From the NCBI GenBank assembly GCA_963662155.1, contig OY759261.1:66760681-66824680 (forward strand): a stretch of DNA of 64,000 nucleotides, given 5' to 3'. Source of the stretch: Lamellibrachia columna (taxonomy: Eukaryota > Annelida > Polychaeta > Sabellida > Siboglinidae). Shown piece by piece: positions 48,901-55,384 of this stretch; within the stretch, counting starts at the first letter, position 1; every line of letters starts with the position of its first letter. The notes beneath the pieces are model-generated. The model was not told the origin of the DNA. It made no database searches and saw only the letters and a list, made by a program, of their open reading frames with translations. Both the position numbers and the translations under genes were made by a program.

Positions 48901-50888
48901 CGTCGCTTCCGGCGTCCGTAATGCGATCTCCCTGTGTCGTTTTAAGAAACCAGTTAGCCAGTCGACCCCAGCTTTTTCGTTAGAAGCCCAATAATGTGGC
49001 ATTTTCTTTTCTAGTTTCTTTGCGTAGTCGTATGCAAGACGTCGCATCTCCATTGTGTTCAGCCCATAATACAATGCGGCCGCTCTTTGCACGTAGTCTA
49101 CGAGTAGTTGCTCCTCGTCGATGGATAACACAGACTGGGCGTTGAAATAACTAGTACGCATGTCTCCATCGCCACCATTCGAGCGATACCTGATGCAATA
49201 TCGGCGCAGCGTGCAGTGCGGGATGCCATGTTCGTCGGCTACGTTGCGACATGGGAGACCAGTGTCGACTACCTTCCGAACTGCCGTTCATGATCGGCGC
49301 GACCTCGGTCTGTTTTGCGTTTGTACATCCTCATTGGATAATTGAAACATGTTTCAACTAGCCCCACTGAAAATGTTTCAACTAACCCCGTCAGGGGGCG
49401 CGACCGATAAAATGGTCGGCCGCCATATTTCCTTTTGCGATTTTATTTCGTTTTTGGTGGACAAATATCCCCTAAGCAGCTACTAAACAGGCATATATTT
49501 AGTTTGCAATAGTGACCAATACGCTATGAGTAACAACATATACTTTACAATCACATTTATTTACTTGAACAACGAGAAATGTAACAAACCTGCGTAGTTT
49601 TCGATATTAACGTTTCTTCGCGCCAATGTCAACATGTGTTTGATCGCCAGATGGCACCGCTGGCGCATTATTTTTAATTATGTCAGTGTTAGGTCGAATG
49701 TTTCAACTTACCCCGCGTTTCAACTAGCCCCGGTCTCCCCTATATGTTTATTCCGTTCATATAGTGTCCTCTGTGAGAACGAGTACTTCCTGATAATTTA
49801 AGCTCTATTGAAGTGTTATTATTATTATTATTATTAAAGTACATTAGCATACCACAGACTTGTCACTAAACGAGTCGTTACATTAGAATTCCATTTGAAC
49901 GTAATATACACTACACCTTTATGTACAATTGGTTTCTGAAACAGGTCATAACATTACAGACGGTTGCGTTTAATATTAATAGTTTAGGAGTCATTATAAT
50001 GCGTAATTAGAAAACACTCGGTCGGCTTGCTTGTTCAACATAAATGGACAAATATATCTTGTCATGCTGAGTAATGTGGATATGTGTTGCAGCGAAGCTG
50101 AACGTTGCCGAGTCGGCCGCGTGTAACGCCGATTACATAAGAGCATACACAGAAGACAAAGCCGACGTCTGCGAAGATTTCCACGTCTGTAAAACGTGCA
50201 TTGAGTGGGCCAATGAATACAGCAATAACACCAAGTGTCTATCTGGTGGTGAGTGACGTCATCGCACCGTCTGTCTTGCCTCTGACGTAGACAGACCATC
50301 GTAAACATTTATTTTTAATCCATAATGTCAGTGTGTGCCACTTGTGTAACTGTTCACTTCGAGAAATGATAGGAACTGAAATCGGCGCCGATATCTAATG
50401 TAGGCTTATAAGCCATGAAAATTGTACAAAATCACTCAAAGAATAATGTTTATGATAATAAAATCAATCATAGACGCAGTCATGATTTCACAGACCTAAA
50501 GTAAACGTTTACCGTCTTGTTTGTGTGGTTCTTTCGCCCCAAGCCACCAAGATCGATACAAGTATCGGGAATATGAAAAATAATATTATTGTTGACATAC
50601 TACAGATATTTTGGCCATTTCTGAATAGAGAAATCGAAGTGAAGCATATTTATCGAACTTGCCCGGATGCAACTGAGAGAATTCTTCGCAACGTATCTTA
50701 TTGGTCGGTGTGACACAGATAAACTCTACGTTTGCTCTTCGGGTGGGTCCACAATGGTGATATTACAACAATTCTACTAATTTTAAAACAAATATCTTGT
50801 GGTCGTTTCAGGCACGGACAGTCAACGAACGAATGCGGCGGTGTCACTGGGTCTCGTGCTGGTGGCGTTCTTCGCCATGCTGCGCTAG
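29868..50888 (+). CDS. Predicted secreted, GPI-anchored cysteine-rich (EGF/EB-like) protein, 8 exons
   Basis: Joined coding exons: 29868-29885, 31656-31707, 33158-33316, 33865-34059, 45970-46053, 46277-46459, 50093-50248 and 50812-50888, giving 924 nt and 307 residues with a TAG stop. All introns are GT-AG; intron 1 is phase 0 and introns 2-7 are phase 1. Residues 1-23 form a signal peptide (core [12 protein letters not shown]). Residues 24-282 carry five cysteine-rich modules, one per exon, with 7, 8, 4, 6 and 5 cysteines. The first four have the C-x-C followed by a spaced Cys typical of EGF-like/EB modules. N-glycosylation sequons lie at NCT, NGT and NNT. The tail [19 protein letters not shown] is a hydrophobic C-terminus fitting a GPI-anchor signal (or a very short membrane segment). 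The exon joins are my own reading; I know no named orthologue. An extracellular surface role is inferred from the architecture. Confidence 0.75.
30336..30655 (-). mobile_element. tRNA-headed SINE in intron 1, most complete copy
   Basis: On the minus strand: tRNA-like head (GGTTAGAAGGCCGGACTCTC, then AACCCGGTTTCAAATCCCAC), core (CACAGTTCACTCAGCTGTAA, AATGAGTACCTGGCAATAC), and a 3' tail with AAAGCGCTTTGAGCAGTCC and CGCTATATAAGAACATACC. The tail type (AAGCGCTTTGA ... CGCTATATAAGAA) recurs at 58910-58960. Confidence 0.75.
30660..31655 (+). other. Intron 1 remainder
   Basis: No repeat or exon recognised between the SINE and exon 2. Confidence 0.5.
31656..31707 (+). CDS. Exon 2: hydrophobic core of signal peptide
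   Basis: Acceptor TTGTGTTATTGGCAG, donor G|GTGAGT. The 52 nt encode [17 protein letters not shown] plus one base, so the exon turns phase 0 into phase 1. The likely cleavage site is after the HGSYG region. Confidence 0.7.
31708..33157 (+). other. Intron 2
   Basis: GT-AG intron of 1,450 bp with nothing recognisable inside. Confidence 0.6.
33158..33316 (+). CDS. Exon 3: cysteine-rich EGF/EB-like module 1
   Basis: 159 nt, phase 1-1, acceptor TGCGTCTTTTCAG, donor AAT|GTGAGT. Seven cysteines are spaced C-x5-C-x6-C-x5-C-x4-C-x-C-x15-C, with CWCDYGY matching the C-x-C-x2-GY turn of EGF/EB modules. It contains the sequon NCT. Confidence 0.85.
33865..34059 (+). CDS. Exon 4: cysteine-rich module 2
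   Basis: 195 nt, phase 1-1, acceptor TTCTGTTGGGCAG, donor CGA|GTAAGT. Eight cysteines (C-x6-C-x4-C-x3-C-x-C-x12-C-x8-C-x14-C), with the core [16 protein letters not shown] competing upstream acceptor at 33847 (TATCCAG) would bring an in-frame TGA within seven codons, so the later one is preferred. Confidence 0.85.
34381..35280. repeat. 20-bp minisatellite, about 44 copies, in intron 4
   Basis: Unit TTAAAGTATGCCGGGGTCTC, with two recurrent variants: AAAG versus AATG, and GGGG versus GGGGG or GGTGG. Variant units occur in repeating higher-order patterns (for example two similar blocks near 34640-34820 and 34880-35060), pointing to block duplications. Contiguous with no spacers, so not a CRISPR. 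Confidence 0.97.
37108..37138. repeat. (AT)n microsatellite
   Basis: Short TA run inside the hAT-like element. Confidence 0.95.
37312..38310. mobile_element. TIR element nested in the hAT-like element
   Basis: The left end CATTTGCCCCCCTCCCGGAC then ATTTGCCCCTTTG is mirrored at the right end by AAAGGGGCAGATGTCCGGGG then AGGGGGGAGCAAATA, an inverted repeat of about 35 bp. Further CATTTGCCCC-like copies follow inside the left end (to 37405). The roughly 1-kb interior includes a plus-strand frame (37630-37881) and further coding-looking but stop-ridden sequence to 38190 that I cannot assign. No target duplication identified. Confidence 0.6.
38350..38895. repeat. Interspersed repeat family, copy 2
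   Basis: Same ordered blocks as 16290-16660, plus about 200 bp (roughly 38425-38630) not present in copy 1. It ends just before the AATTCC-rich sub-terminal part of the hAT-like element, so it either belongs to that element or inserted into it. Confidence 0.75.
39206..39266. repeat. AT microsatellite
   Basis: TA run with two ACATATAT interruptions. Confidence 0.95.
39838..40290 (+). pseudogene. Unassigned coding-like fragment with a splice-acceptor-like start
   Basis: A 107-codon frame begins right after TGTAATCTTTTCAG, a plausible acceptor, and is rich in Thr/Ala/Asp. Near its end the reading shifts: one frame continues as [12 protein letters not shown], another as [20 protein letters not shown] then VIREKNL before a stop. 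The acidic-serine run followed by EKKFV-x2-EKNL faintly recalls a motif in some transposon-encoded (THAP/ISL2EU-like) proteins. Probably a decayed transposon or host exon; function unknown. Confidence 0.3.
40266..40700. repeat. Diverged tandem repeat, unit about 50-60 bp, about 8 copies
   Basis: Recurring CAGAACAAGTAGTGTATTGG, then ACACATGATTGGTGTACATT, then TACTGTCAGT with variable spacing and insertions. Starts immediately after the unassigned coding-like fragment. Confidence 0.85.
41468..41580. repeat. ATTACA-rich tandem repeat
   Basis: Imperfect repeats of about 36 bp built from ATGATTACAATCATTATT and CAATCACRATTAC blocks, about three units. Confidence 0.75.
42291..42686. repeat. Merlin left long inverted repeat
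   Basis: Near-identical in reverse complement to 44457-44840. Just inside it (42687-42780) a degenerate second copy of part of the repeat follows (GGTTATTTCACTGACAAATA versus GGCGATTTCACTGTCAAATA at 42557), so the terminus seems partly duplicated. Confidence 0.9.
43250..43330 (-). pseudogene. Severed C-terminus of the Merlin transposase
   Basis: In frame with the transposase after its premature stop; 26 codons, basic, ending at TGA (43250-43252). The continuing open frame and matching composition argue that the stop at 43331 is secondary. Confidence 0.6.
43331..44122 (-). pseudogene. Merlin transposase (IS1016/ISXO2-like DDE), damaged
   Basis: A 263-codon frame with the acidic triad of the family: [14 protein letters not shown], and the Glu of [16 protein letters not shown]. 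An N-terminal zinc-ribbon-like part (CIRFGIAC ... RWKCQLC) is present, but one cysteine of the first pair appears replaced. The helix-rich linker expected between the ribbon and [11 protein letters not shown] is too short, suggesting an in-frame internal deletion. The stop TAG at 43331-43333 interrupts a frame that stays open for 26 more codons (to TGA at 43250-43252) with family-like FLW and [11 protein letters not shown] sequence, so it looks like a nonsense mutation at a Glu codon. In the family this enzyme cuts and pastes the element. This copy is probably inactive. Confidence 0.85.
44457..44840. repeat. Merlin right long inverted repeat
   Basis: Starts with TTCGATTTTGGGGGGCTTTT and runs to CAGGTTAATGCACCTTTACC. 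Shorter than the left arm by about 12 bp, partly because of the 7-bp loss near the tip. Confidence 0.9.
45640..45940. repeat. Composite AT / ATAC / GT microsatellite next to exon 5
   Basis: TA runs (45640-45714 and 45832-45907) flank CATA/TACA tetramer runs, then GTGTGCG and GCGCGC repeats to about 45940. It ends only about 30 bp before the exon 5 acceptor, so length changes could alter branch-point or acceptor use. Confidence 0.95.
45970..46053 (+). CDS. Exon 5: short cysteine-rich module
   Basis: 84 nt, phase 1-1, acceptor CTTGTTTACTCACAG, donor TATT|GTAAGT. Encodes a half-module with four cysteines, [15 protein letters not shown] then HVGDHCEY, again with a C-x-C turn. At 28 codons it is the smallest module. 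Confidence 0.8.
46277..46459 (+). CDS. Exon 6: cysteine-rich module 4
   Basis: 183 nt, phase 1-1, acceptor GGTTGGTTGGCAG, donor GAGG|GTAAGG. Six cysteines (C-x12-C-x5-C-x5-C-x-C, then a final Cys in RRCVDKE). A paralogous exon with the same ends and cysteines lies at 60474-60647. Confidence 0.85.
46768..46850. repeat. Short interspersed repeat, second copy
   Basis: Shared with 26268-26345: AAGATTGCCATCC, GGGCAAGGAAGCCATTGGCT, GAGAGTCCAACA. Lies in intron 6, just upstream of the pogo-type transposon, and is not seen in the paralogous introns. Confidence 0.75.
46922..46945 (+). repeat. Left TIR and first of eight end motifs
   Basis: The motif GGGGYWAGTTGAAAC occurs here and again in the left sub-terminal region at 47109-47122 (inverted, partial), 47129-47143 and 47151-47165. 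Confidence 0.95.
47374..49161 (-). CDS. pogo-family transposase with C-terminal zinc finger
   Basis: A 595-codon frame. Residues about 60-92 match the CENP-B/Tc5-type DNA-binding helix-turn-helix ([20 protein letters not shown] then EATSLRRA). The DDE domain shows D125 (IWNVDEMG), D234 ([10 protein letters not shown]) and D269 ([12 protein letters not shown]), with 34 residues between the last two, as in pogo/Tigger DDD enzymes. Residues about 369-455 hold seven tandem 11-residue units ([11 protein letters not shown]), a linker of low complexity. Residues about 548-595 carry a PHD-like zinc finger (CPCLLC, WVQC, WAHENC, CFVCDHC). The frame is open about 42 codons upstream of the Met at 49161, encoding the rest of a psq-type helix-turn-helix, but a TGA at 49288 and an apparent one-base shift separate it from the likely true start at 49334 ([12 protein letters not shown]). 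The family excises and inserts its element at TA; this copy probably lacks a full first DNA-binding domain. Confidence 0.9.
   Translation of the reverse strand: MRTSYFNAQSVLSIDEEQLLVDYVQRAAALYYGLNTMEMRRLAYDYAKKLEKKMPHYWASNEKAGVDWLTGFLKRHREIALRTPEATSLRRAMNFNRANVALFNDNLERLYLREALTPARIWNVDEMGCTTVQKPIKVIASTGVKQVGAIVSAKRGQLVTVCCAVSAIGNTVPPMFVFPRVHYKDSFVNGAPPNSIGAAHPSGWMTAENFLTFMKHFVRHVRCSQKKTVLLILDNHESHLSIEVLEFAKENGVIILSPPHTSHKLQPLDSSVYGPFKKYYNSACDGWIVGHPGRTMTIYDIAGVVGTAFPRAMTPANILSGFRVSGISPFDRFIFNEDDFLRSVVTDMPNPHQPPTTTVAAVHQPPTTTVAAVHQPPTTTVAAVHQPPTTTVAAVHQPPTTTVAAVHQPPTTTVAAVHQPPTTTVATVHQPPEASIAVTVTQAVDATVDVLNSRPSTSRAGGSVSSTSIAISPEHVRPFPKACPRKGIRRGRKPGRTRVLTDTPEKNAIIQEQQQKSCKRKGGAKTSSVAWALVVSKKAKPAPMNDDDSCPCLLCGEPFSNSLPGEKWVQCTAYKMWAHENCTSGDKCFVCDHCQ
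47868..48110. repeat. 33-bp coding minisatellite inside the transposase
   Basis: Seven units of 33 bp (GGTTGATGCACGGCCGCAAC then GGTGGTTGTCGGT on the plus strand), differing by a few bases (GGTTGTTG variant in two adjacent units). Every unit keeps the reading frame and encodes [13 protein letters not shown]. Confidence 0.97.
49162..49334 (-). pseudogene. Frameshifted N-terminus of the pogo transposase
   Basis: From ATG at 49334 the frame reads [12 protein letters not shown] and runs into a TAG. From 49287 the main transposase frame reads [20 protein letters not shown] then TLRRYC, the second half of a psq helix-turn-helix. Both halves are typical of pogo N-termini, and the two frames differ by one base, so a small indel near 49285-49300 is the simplest explanation. 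Confidence 0.75.
49717..49740 (-). repeat. Right TIR and end motifs
   Basis: Perfect mirror of the left TIR. More copies of the same 15-bp motif lie at 49351-49365, 49375-49389 and 49700-49714, all on the minus strand. A TTGAAACATGTTTCAA palindrome lies at 49342-49357, just upstream of the gene. The clustered copies look like transposase-binding sites (inference). Confidence 0.95.
49795..49845. repeat. SINE-like tail with (ATT)n in intron 6
   Basis: TTTAAGCTCTATTGAAGTG followed by ATT repeats. The same relic sits at the equivalent intron position in the right-arm copy (61455-61590) and, inverted, in the left arm (58381-58480), so it predates the duplication. Confidence 0.6.
50093..50248 (+). 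CDS. Exon 7: five-cysteine module, copy 1
   Basis: 156 nt, phase 1-1, acceptor GATATGTGTTGCAG, donor GGTG|GTGAGT. Encodes [14 protein letters not shown], then [17 protein letters not shown], then a Cys in TKCLSG, with a sequon NNT. The C-x5-C-x2-C spacing faintly recalls a PSI-type knot (weak). Compared with the copies at 58029-58148 and 61839-61964 it has about ten extra residues between the first two cysteines. Confidence 0.85.
50812..50888 (+). CDS. Exon 8: hydrophobic C-terminal tail, copy 1
   Basis: 77 nt, acceptor TGGTCGTTTCAG, ending in TAG. Encodes GTDSQRTN followed by [17 protein letters not shown]. Small residues (N-A-A) before a 15-residue hydrophobic stretch fit a GPI omega region. 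Other open frames over this exon are longer but lack paralogue conservation. Confidence 0.85.
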
Positions 50889-52041
50889 GCAGACGACATT
50901 TTTTCAACCAACAGCCGACAACAACCAAACAAAGCCGAGTAGTGTCGAGTGGTGTCGACGGAAGCCGAAGTGCCCCGTAACCAGCTGAGCATGGGCTAAG
51001 CGCGTGGAAGGATTATTTTTTATGTTTGTTCAGTTATGCAGCCTTTGCAAACCCTGAACTGATAATACTTTGAAATGCACAAAATGCAGTATATTATGGC
51101 ATGTATGCAAGATGATCGACATCGAAGTGTTTGCACAGTTACGAGGTTGTCAGATATACTGTTATATAAATTCCATCCCAGATATATATGCCTTCACGTT
51201 AAGTTTCATTGAACACTATCAGCATCCTGTGATATCACAAATTTGAAATCATTGTTGTGATATTGCGTGAAAAGTACAAAACGGCTGCGTGCTTTTAACT
51301 GACGCTGTAGCCGATTGCAATATAACAAAACAAATTTAATCTCATAGCACCATGCCAACTGCATAACTATTGTTACTAGTATGAAGCTTCTTCAATTTTT
51401 ACAAAGCCTTAAATACAGCGTGCTTTTATGCGATACCTTTCTAGTTCCTTGTAGTGCATGCAATTGTCGGCTAAACATATTTTATTTTATGGATTTTTCA
51501 CTTTTGTACTTATTTTGTAACGTTTCTTGCTTTTTTATATACTACTATAACATGAACGTCCTCAGAGAGAATCGGGGGTGGGGGGGGGTTCGAACGCGCA
51601 TCCCCCTTTTTGTAAGAATTTTGTGTAACTGTAAGTCTAAAAAAATCATCCCAGAAATCCCCGGCTGATTGTATAAACTCGAATCCCCCGTTTCAAAACA
51701 CCGAGGACGGTGCCTGTACAAAGTCGTTTTTAGAGAGAACATATTTGTAATATTCATGTATTCCGTCTATATTTTAATCATTCCATCACAGCACACGAAT
51801 ACTGAAATGCTACCCAGTAGATCTAAGTCAGGTGCTTAGCTAAGGTTCCAATGATACGTTTGTAATTATGTTGGTATAGTATTCACGCCATTTATAGTAC
51901 TCACGCCATTTATAGTACTCACGCCATTTATAGTACTCACGCCATTTATAGTACTCACGCCATTTATAGTACTCACGCCATTTATAGTACTCACGCCATT
52001 TATAGTTGTATTTCCTTCTCGTTTGATGTATCTCTGTTACC
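50889..52041 (+). other. Probable 3' UTR of the main gene
   Basis: Extends from the stop to the polyadenylation signal at 52042. Contains a G-run (about 51577-51589) and the 18-bp minisatellite. The first part (to about 51535) has counterparts flanking the two paralogous last exons. Confidence 0.45.
51886..52004. repeat. 18-bp minisatellite, about 6.5 copies
   Basis: Unit GTACTCACGCCATTTATA, nearly identical between copies. Absent from the homologous position near 55550, so it expanded after that duplication. Confidence 0.97.
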
Positions 52042-52047
52042 AATAAA
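52042..52047 (+). terminator. Candidate polyadenylation signal AATAAA
   Basis: AATAAA followed by GT-rich ATGTATGGTATGTGT, a usual downstream context. It would end the main transcript near 52,060-52,080. The same signal is conserved in the duplicate at about 55602. Confidence 0.5.
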
Positions 52048-52200
52048 TGTATGGTATGTGTACATACAACAAAAACGTGGTCTATGGCTTACATCACGCG
52101 ATCTCATTACTGATTGTAATTGTAATGTATTTGCAAAGGCAAGGCCAATGTCAGATAAACAAAATTACTTCCTTTCCCAGTTGAAAGAACCATGGAAAAT

Positions 52201-52977
52201 ATATGTGGAAAATTCAGTTAACAAATATTCTTGCACCATATGTCACTAAAACATATTTCTTCTACAATTTCTTAGAAAAGGAAAAACACGTTCACCAAGA
52301 CCCTAACCCTTTTGTAAAAGTGATGGTTTAATTGGTCAGGACAAAGCCAGTAGACGTACATATTTTAAAAGTCATATTTAAGCACATTTTAAGAATAAGA
52401 AATGTTTTTTTACCAATTAAAACAATCAGATCATTGACTATTAGAAAGTGTTGGAAGAAGCATTTAGTAGCCCCACCAAACCACTGCCGCAACTTGATTA
52501 CAAGTTAAAAATGGACAGTGCGGAGTGGTATGTTGCCCGGGCAAAGCGATTGTTGTTTACGACTTGCTATCTCATTGCAAATGTGCACAAATGTGTATAC
52601 GTAACATAGTTTCCAACAAAAACGAACGTTACTGTGTTCCTGAACATAGTTCAAGGCAAACACTATCCACAATTGCATGCAACTGAAATTGAGATATTTA
52701 TATTTTTAAATCAAGATTTTACCAAATGAAATGACGATGAATCTGCACATCAAATGTAAGTCGTGGCAGAGGTGAACTCGTGAGTGACTTACATTACATC
52801 CACTATGTGGCGCCACCGGTAGGGAGTTTCGTTTTCCGTTGGAACCAGCGGAATTTGTATGTGTTTTGATCGATACGAAATGCTATAATATGCACATACT
52901 ATGCATTTTATAGCATAGTATGCCCTTTTTTGTATTATAAATCACCGTAAACAGCCCCCATTGTTAAATGTTATGTG
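52201..52977. other. No gene recognised
   Basis: No supported feature. Confidence 0.5.
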
Positions 52978-53270
52978 CCAGATGACACTACGTACTCTCA
53001 AACGGTTTACGTACCGAAGTATTCGCCGCGCGCGCGCGTGGTTTCTGCGATTGTTGGAGGTTAATGTTTTACGTAGCGAACATTTGTTGATTTACTATAA
53101 ACACCACTAAGAACTCTTGATATACGGGATATTTCGAAAAAAAATAAAGGCGTTACATTTCATTCGTGGGGTCGTAGATTAATCCCTGCAAGTTTGGCGC
53201 CCGATGTGCACGCCATCTAGGAGCAAAACGTGAACAAACATACAAACATACGCCAGCTCGATCATAGTTA
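52978..53270. repeat. Direct repeat of about 290 bp, copy 1
   Basis: Pairs with 53569-53856 in the same orientation: CAAACGGTTTACGTACCGA, TATTCGCCGCG, GTTTTACGTAGCGAACATTT, AATAAAGGCGTTAC, TTTGGCGCCCGATGTG. An AATAAA followed at about 50 bp by GGCGCCCGATGTG recalls the 3' side of an LTR plus primer-binding site, but no partner genes or TG...CA ends are evident. Confidence 0.8.
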
Positions 53271-53568
53271 CTAGAAATGCTAGGTAGTTCACACGTGACA
53301 GTCATGATACCAATGTTTACCAAATGCCTCAGGCCAATATGCCATCAATACGCTCGATGTTATTTAAGGGAACGTCAAACGTATTACTAGAAACAACCGC
53401 TGCACGCACGTGATGTAATACTCGTTGGATGTTCAACATGTTGAAGGTCGCGTGAATTTACACCCATGGATACTTGTGTTGTAGAACAGTAGACTATCTT
53501 TTTTATTGTGTCCGAGACCTCGGACCAATACATGGTACCTGCTTTCTACTGTAATTAATATAAACCGC

Positions 53569-53856
53569 CCAGATGTCGCTACGTACTCACAAACGGTTTA
53601 CGTACCGATGTATTCGCCGCGTGCGCGTGGTTTCTGTGATTGTTGGAAGTTAAAGTTTTACGTAGCGAACATTTGATTTACCATAAAAACGCAAAGAACC
53701 CTTGATATACGGGTTATTTCGAAAAATAAAGGCGTTACGTTTCATTCATGGGGTCGTAAATTAATCCATGAACGTTTGGCGCCCGATGTGTAAACCGTCT
53801 AGGAGGAAAACGTGAACATAACCTCATACAAACATACGCTAGCTCGATTATAGTTA
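53569..53856. repeat. Direct repeat of about 290 bp, copy 2
   Basis: Second copy, separated from the first by about 300 bp of unrelated sequence. Differences are scattered substitutions and small indels. Confidence 0.8.
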
Positions 53857-53889
53857 AATGCCTACGGGTCAGAATAATATATTAGTATC

Positions 53890-54431
53890 GCTTATCCGAC
53901 TCTCGCTCTGCTTCGTGAACCCGCCGAGAAGAGAGTCTGGTCGCAGAGCATGGTCTCGTTGTTACCCACTGTCACCGCTCAATGTTGTGTAGGCGTTCCC
54001 GTGAAGCGCCAGCAGCCAATCAGCGTCATTTTTGAGATGCTACACTAAAAATTATTTTGCCTGATTAGACTTTTTGTCGGACAGTTGTGTTAATATAACC
54101 AAAGTTTAAAGTTAATTCGAATTGCATCGTAACAACTGATAAAAGATCACTCTTATCTTACTTGCATTTGTGTACTTCATAAAATAAAAGTTCAGTCTTA
54201 TTTTATGAATTAGCGAAATGCCCGGATGACATCGTAATTAGTTAATTATGTATGCACCCAGAATCTGGGTGCATACATAATATCCATCACAATGAAAATT
54301 ACACTTTGCATCCAGGCGGTGATGTGTGCGACAAACGGTGGCGCCACAGTACGAAGCCTGGATAATCGAGGCTAACTCATCCAGTCTGACGCCAGACTCT
54401 TTTCTCGGCGAGTTCACGAAGTCGGATAAGC
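53890..54431. mobile_element. Foldback/MITE-like element
   Basis: Arm GCTTATCCGAC ... TTCGTGAACCCGCCGAGAAG then AGAGTCTGG (53890-53940) is mirrored by CCAGACTCTTTTCTCGGCGA then GTTCACGAAGTCGGATAAGC (54392-54431). The left arm has an extra 11 bp (TCTCGCTCTGC), a segment also present in a third, solitary arm at 55044-55095. No coding capacity; target duplication not resolved. Confidence 0.65.
54245..54281. repeat. Perfect 37-bp hairpin
   Basis: ATTATGTATGCACCCAGA, one central A, then the exact reverse complement TCTGGGTGCATACATAAT. Lies inside the foldback element. Confidence 0.95.
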
Positions 54432-55384
54432 AAGACTTGCACCAGAGACAAGGGGCCTCGCTGATCTGATTGATTCATGTTGGCCCAGCACTATATTTCA
54501 GTTTAGTTGATTAAGTTTCGTTTGTCCATTTGTTACTGTTTGCTGGACAGTCAGTGGACGGACAGCCAATAAAGGCACGCGAAAGCCGGTGGAGGTATTA
54601 CGGAACGAACACAGTGTTAACAATTAATTCCACTTATTTCATTGTCTGATTTTTTTCACCATAAGTCAAGTTTATAATTGTTTCGTATGCAATGTATGTG
54701 CCTATATAAAATTTTACTCATAACTGATGAGCTAGAATGAAAGTCCCCGGATGCATGCCCAGATTCCGGAGCCTCGTTAATCGAGGTTACAACAATATGT
54801 GATCTACTTCCGCTGATGGCGCCACTAGATCACTTCCGCTCTGGTCTCACTCGGTGACGCACCATTTGCCGGACGGATAAAGTTCTGTGTATTTGTTAGA
54901 GTAATGTTAGAGGTTATAAAATGTTTTATATAGAATTGCCTAAAAATCATATATGTTTATGTTTACTGTGTTGTCAACCTGCAGGGAGAATGCAGCCATT
55001 GGTTTCTCTCCAGAAAATATACATGATATTGATACGAATCTCACTTAGCCGACTCTCGCTCGCCTTCGTGAACTCATAAAGAGTAGTCCGACAGGCATGT
55101 CCATATTTTGACTGTTACCGGCAGATGGCATCACTGATTGTTGGTGCTATATTTACGTGTACACAATTAATGTTATATATGATGTGTGTTTTGGATATAA
55201 ACGAATGGGAGGCTAAAGACTGCGCTACAAGGACGTTCTCGTACGTCATCTTAGCATTTGTCTCATTAGGGTAATACTCAATAACCATTTACTTAAATTA
55301 GTATGTATTATGCACTGTTCAGCACTGTCATTAGCAAAACGACCCCTTTTACACAGGGGCACCATTTCTTGCACTTCTACATAT
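54432..55384. other. No gene recognised; solitary MITE arm
   Basis: Contains the arm CTTAGCCGACTCTCGCTCGC then CTTCGTGAACTC at 55044-55095 with no partner. Otherwise nothing supported. Confidence 0.5.

Larger units (their letters stand above)
46922..49740 (-). mobile_element. pogo-type DNA transposon with perfect TIRs
   Basis: 2,819 bp with identical 24-bp inverted ends (GGGGAGACCGGGGCTAGTTG then AAAC) and TA on both sides (46920-46921 and 49741-49742), the target duplication of the Tc1/mariner/pogo superfamily. It carries one long minus-strand transposase frame. It sits in intron 6 of the cysteine-rich protein gene and is absent from the paralogous intron at 60.6-61.8 kb, so it inserted after those copies split or was lost there. 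Clean ends suggest recent activity. Confidence 0.95.
51710..52200 (+). repeat. 3'-flank duplication, copy A
   Basis: Shares with 55385-55760, in direct orientation, TTTTTAGAGAGAACA-like, CTGAAATGCTACCCAGTAGA, TGATGTATCTCTGTTACCAA, AATAAATGTATGGTATGTGT and GATTGTAATTGTAATGTATT blocks. Only copy A has the 18-bp minisatellite. Confidence 0.85.

Noticed and set aside
50797..50988. Longer frames over exon 8 ([21 protein letters not shown])
   Set aside because: The shorter frame ending in TAG at 50888 gives the hydrophobic tail, fits the splice phase and is conserved at identical length in three copies.
52978..53856. Call as an LTR retrotransposon
   Set aside because: No gag/pol frame, no clear TG...CA ends or target duplication; kept only as direct repeats with a PBS-like motif.
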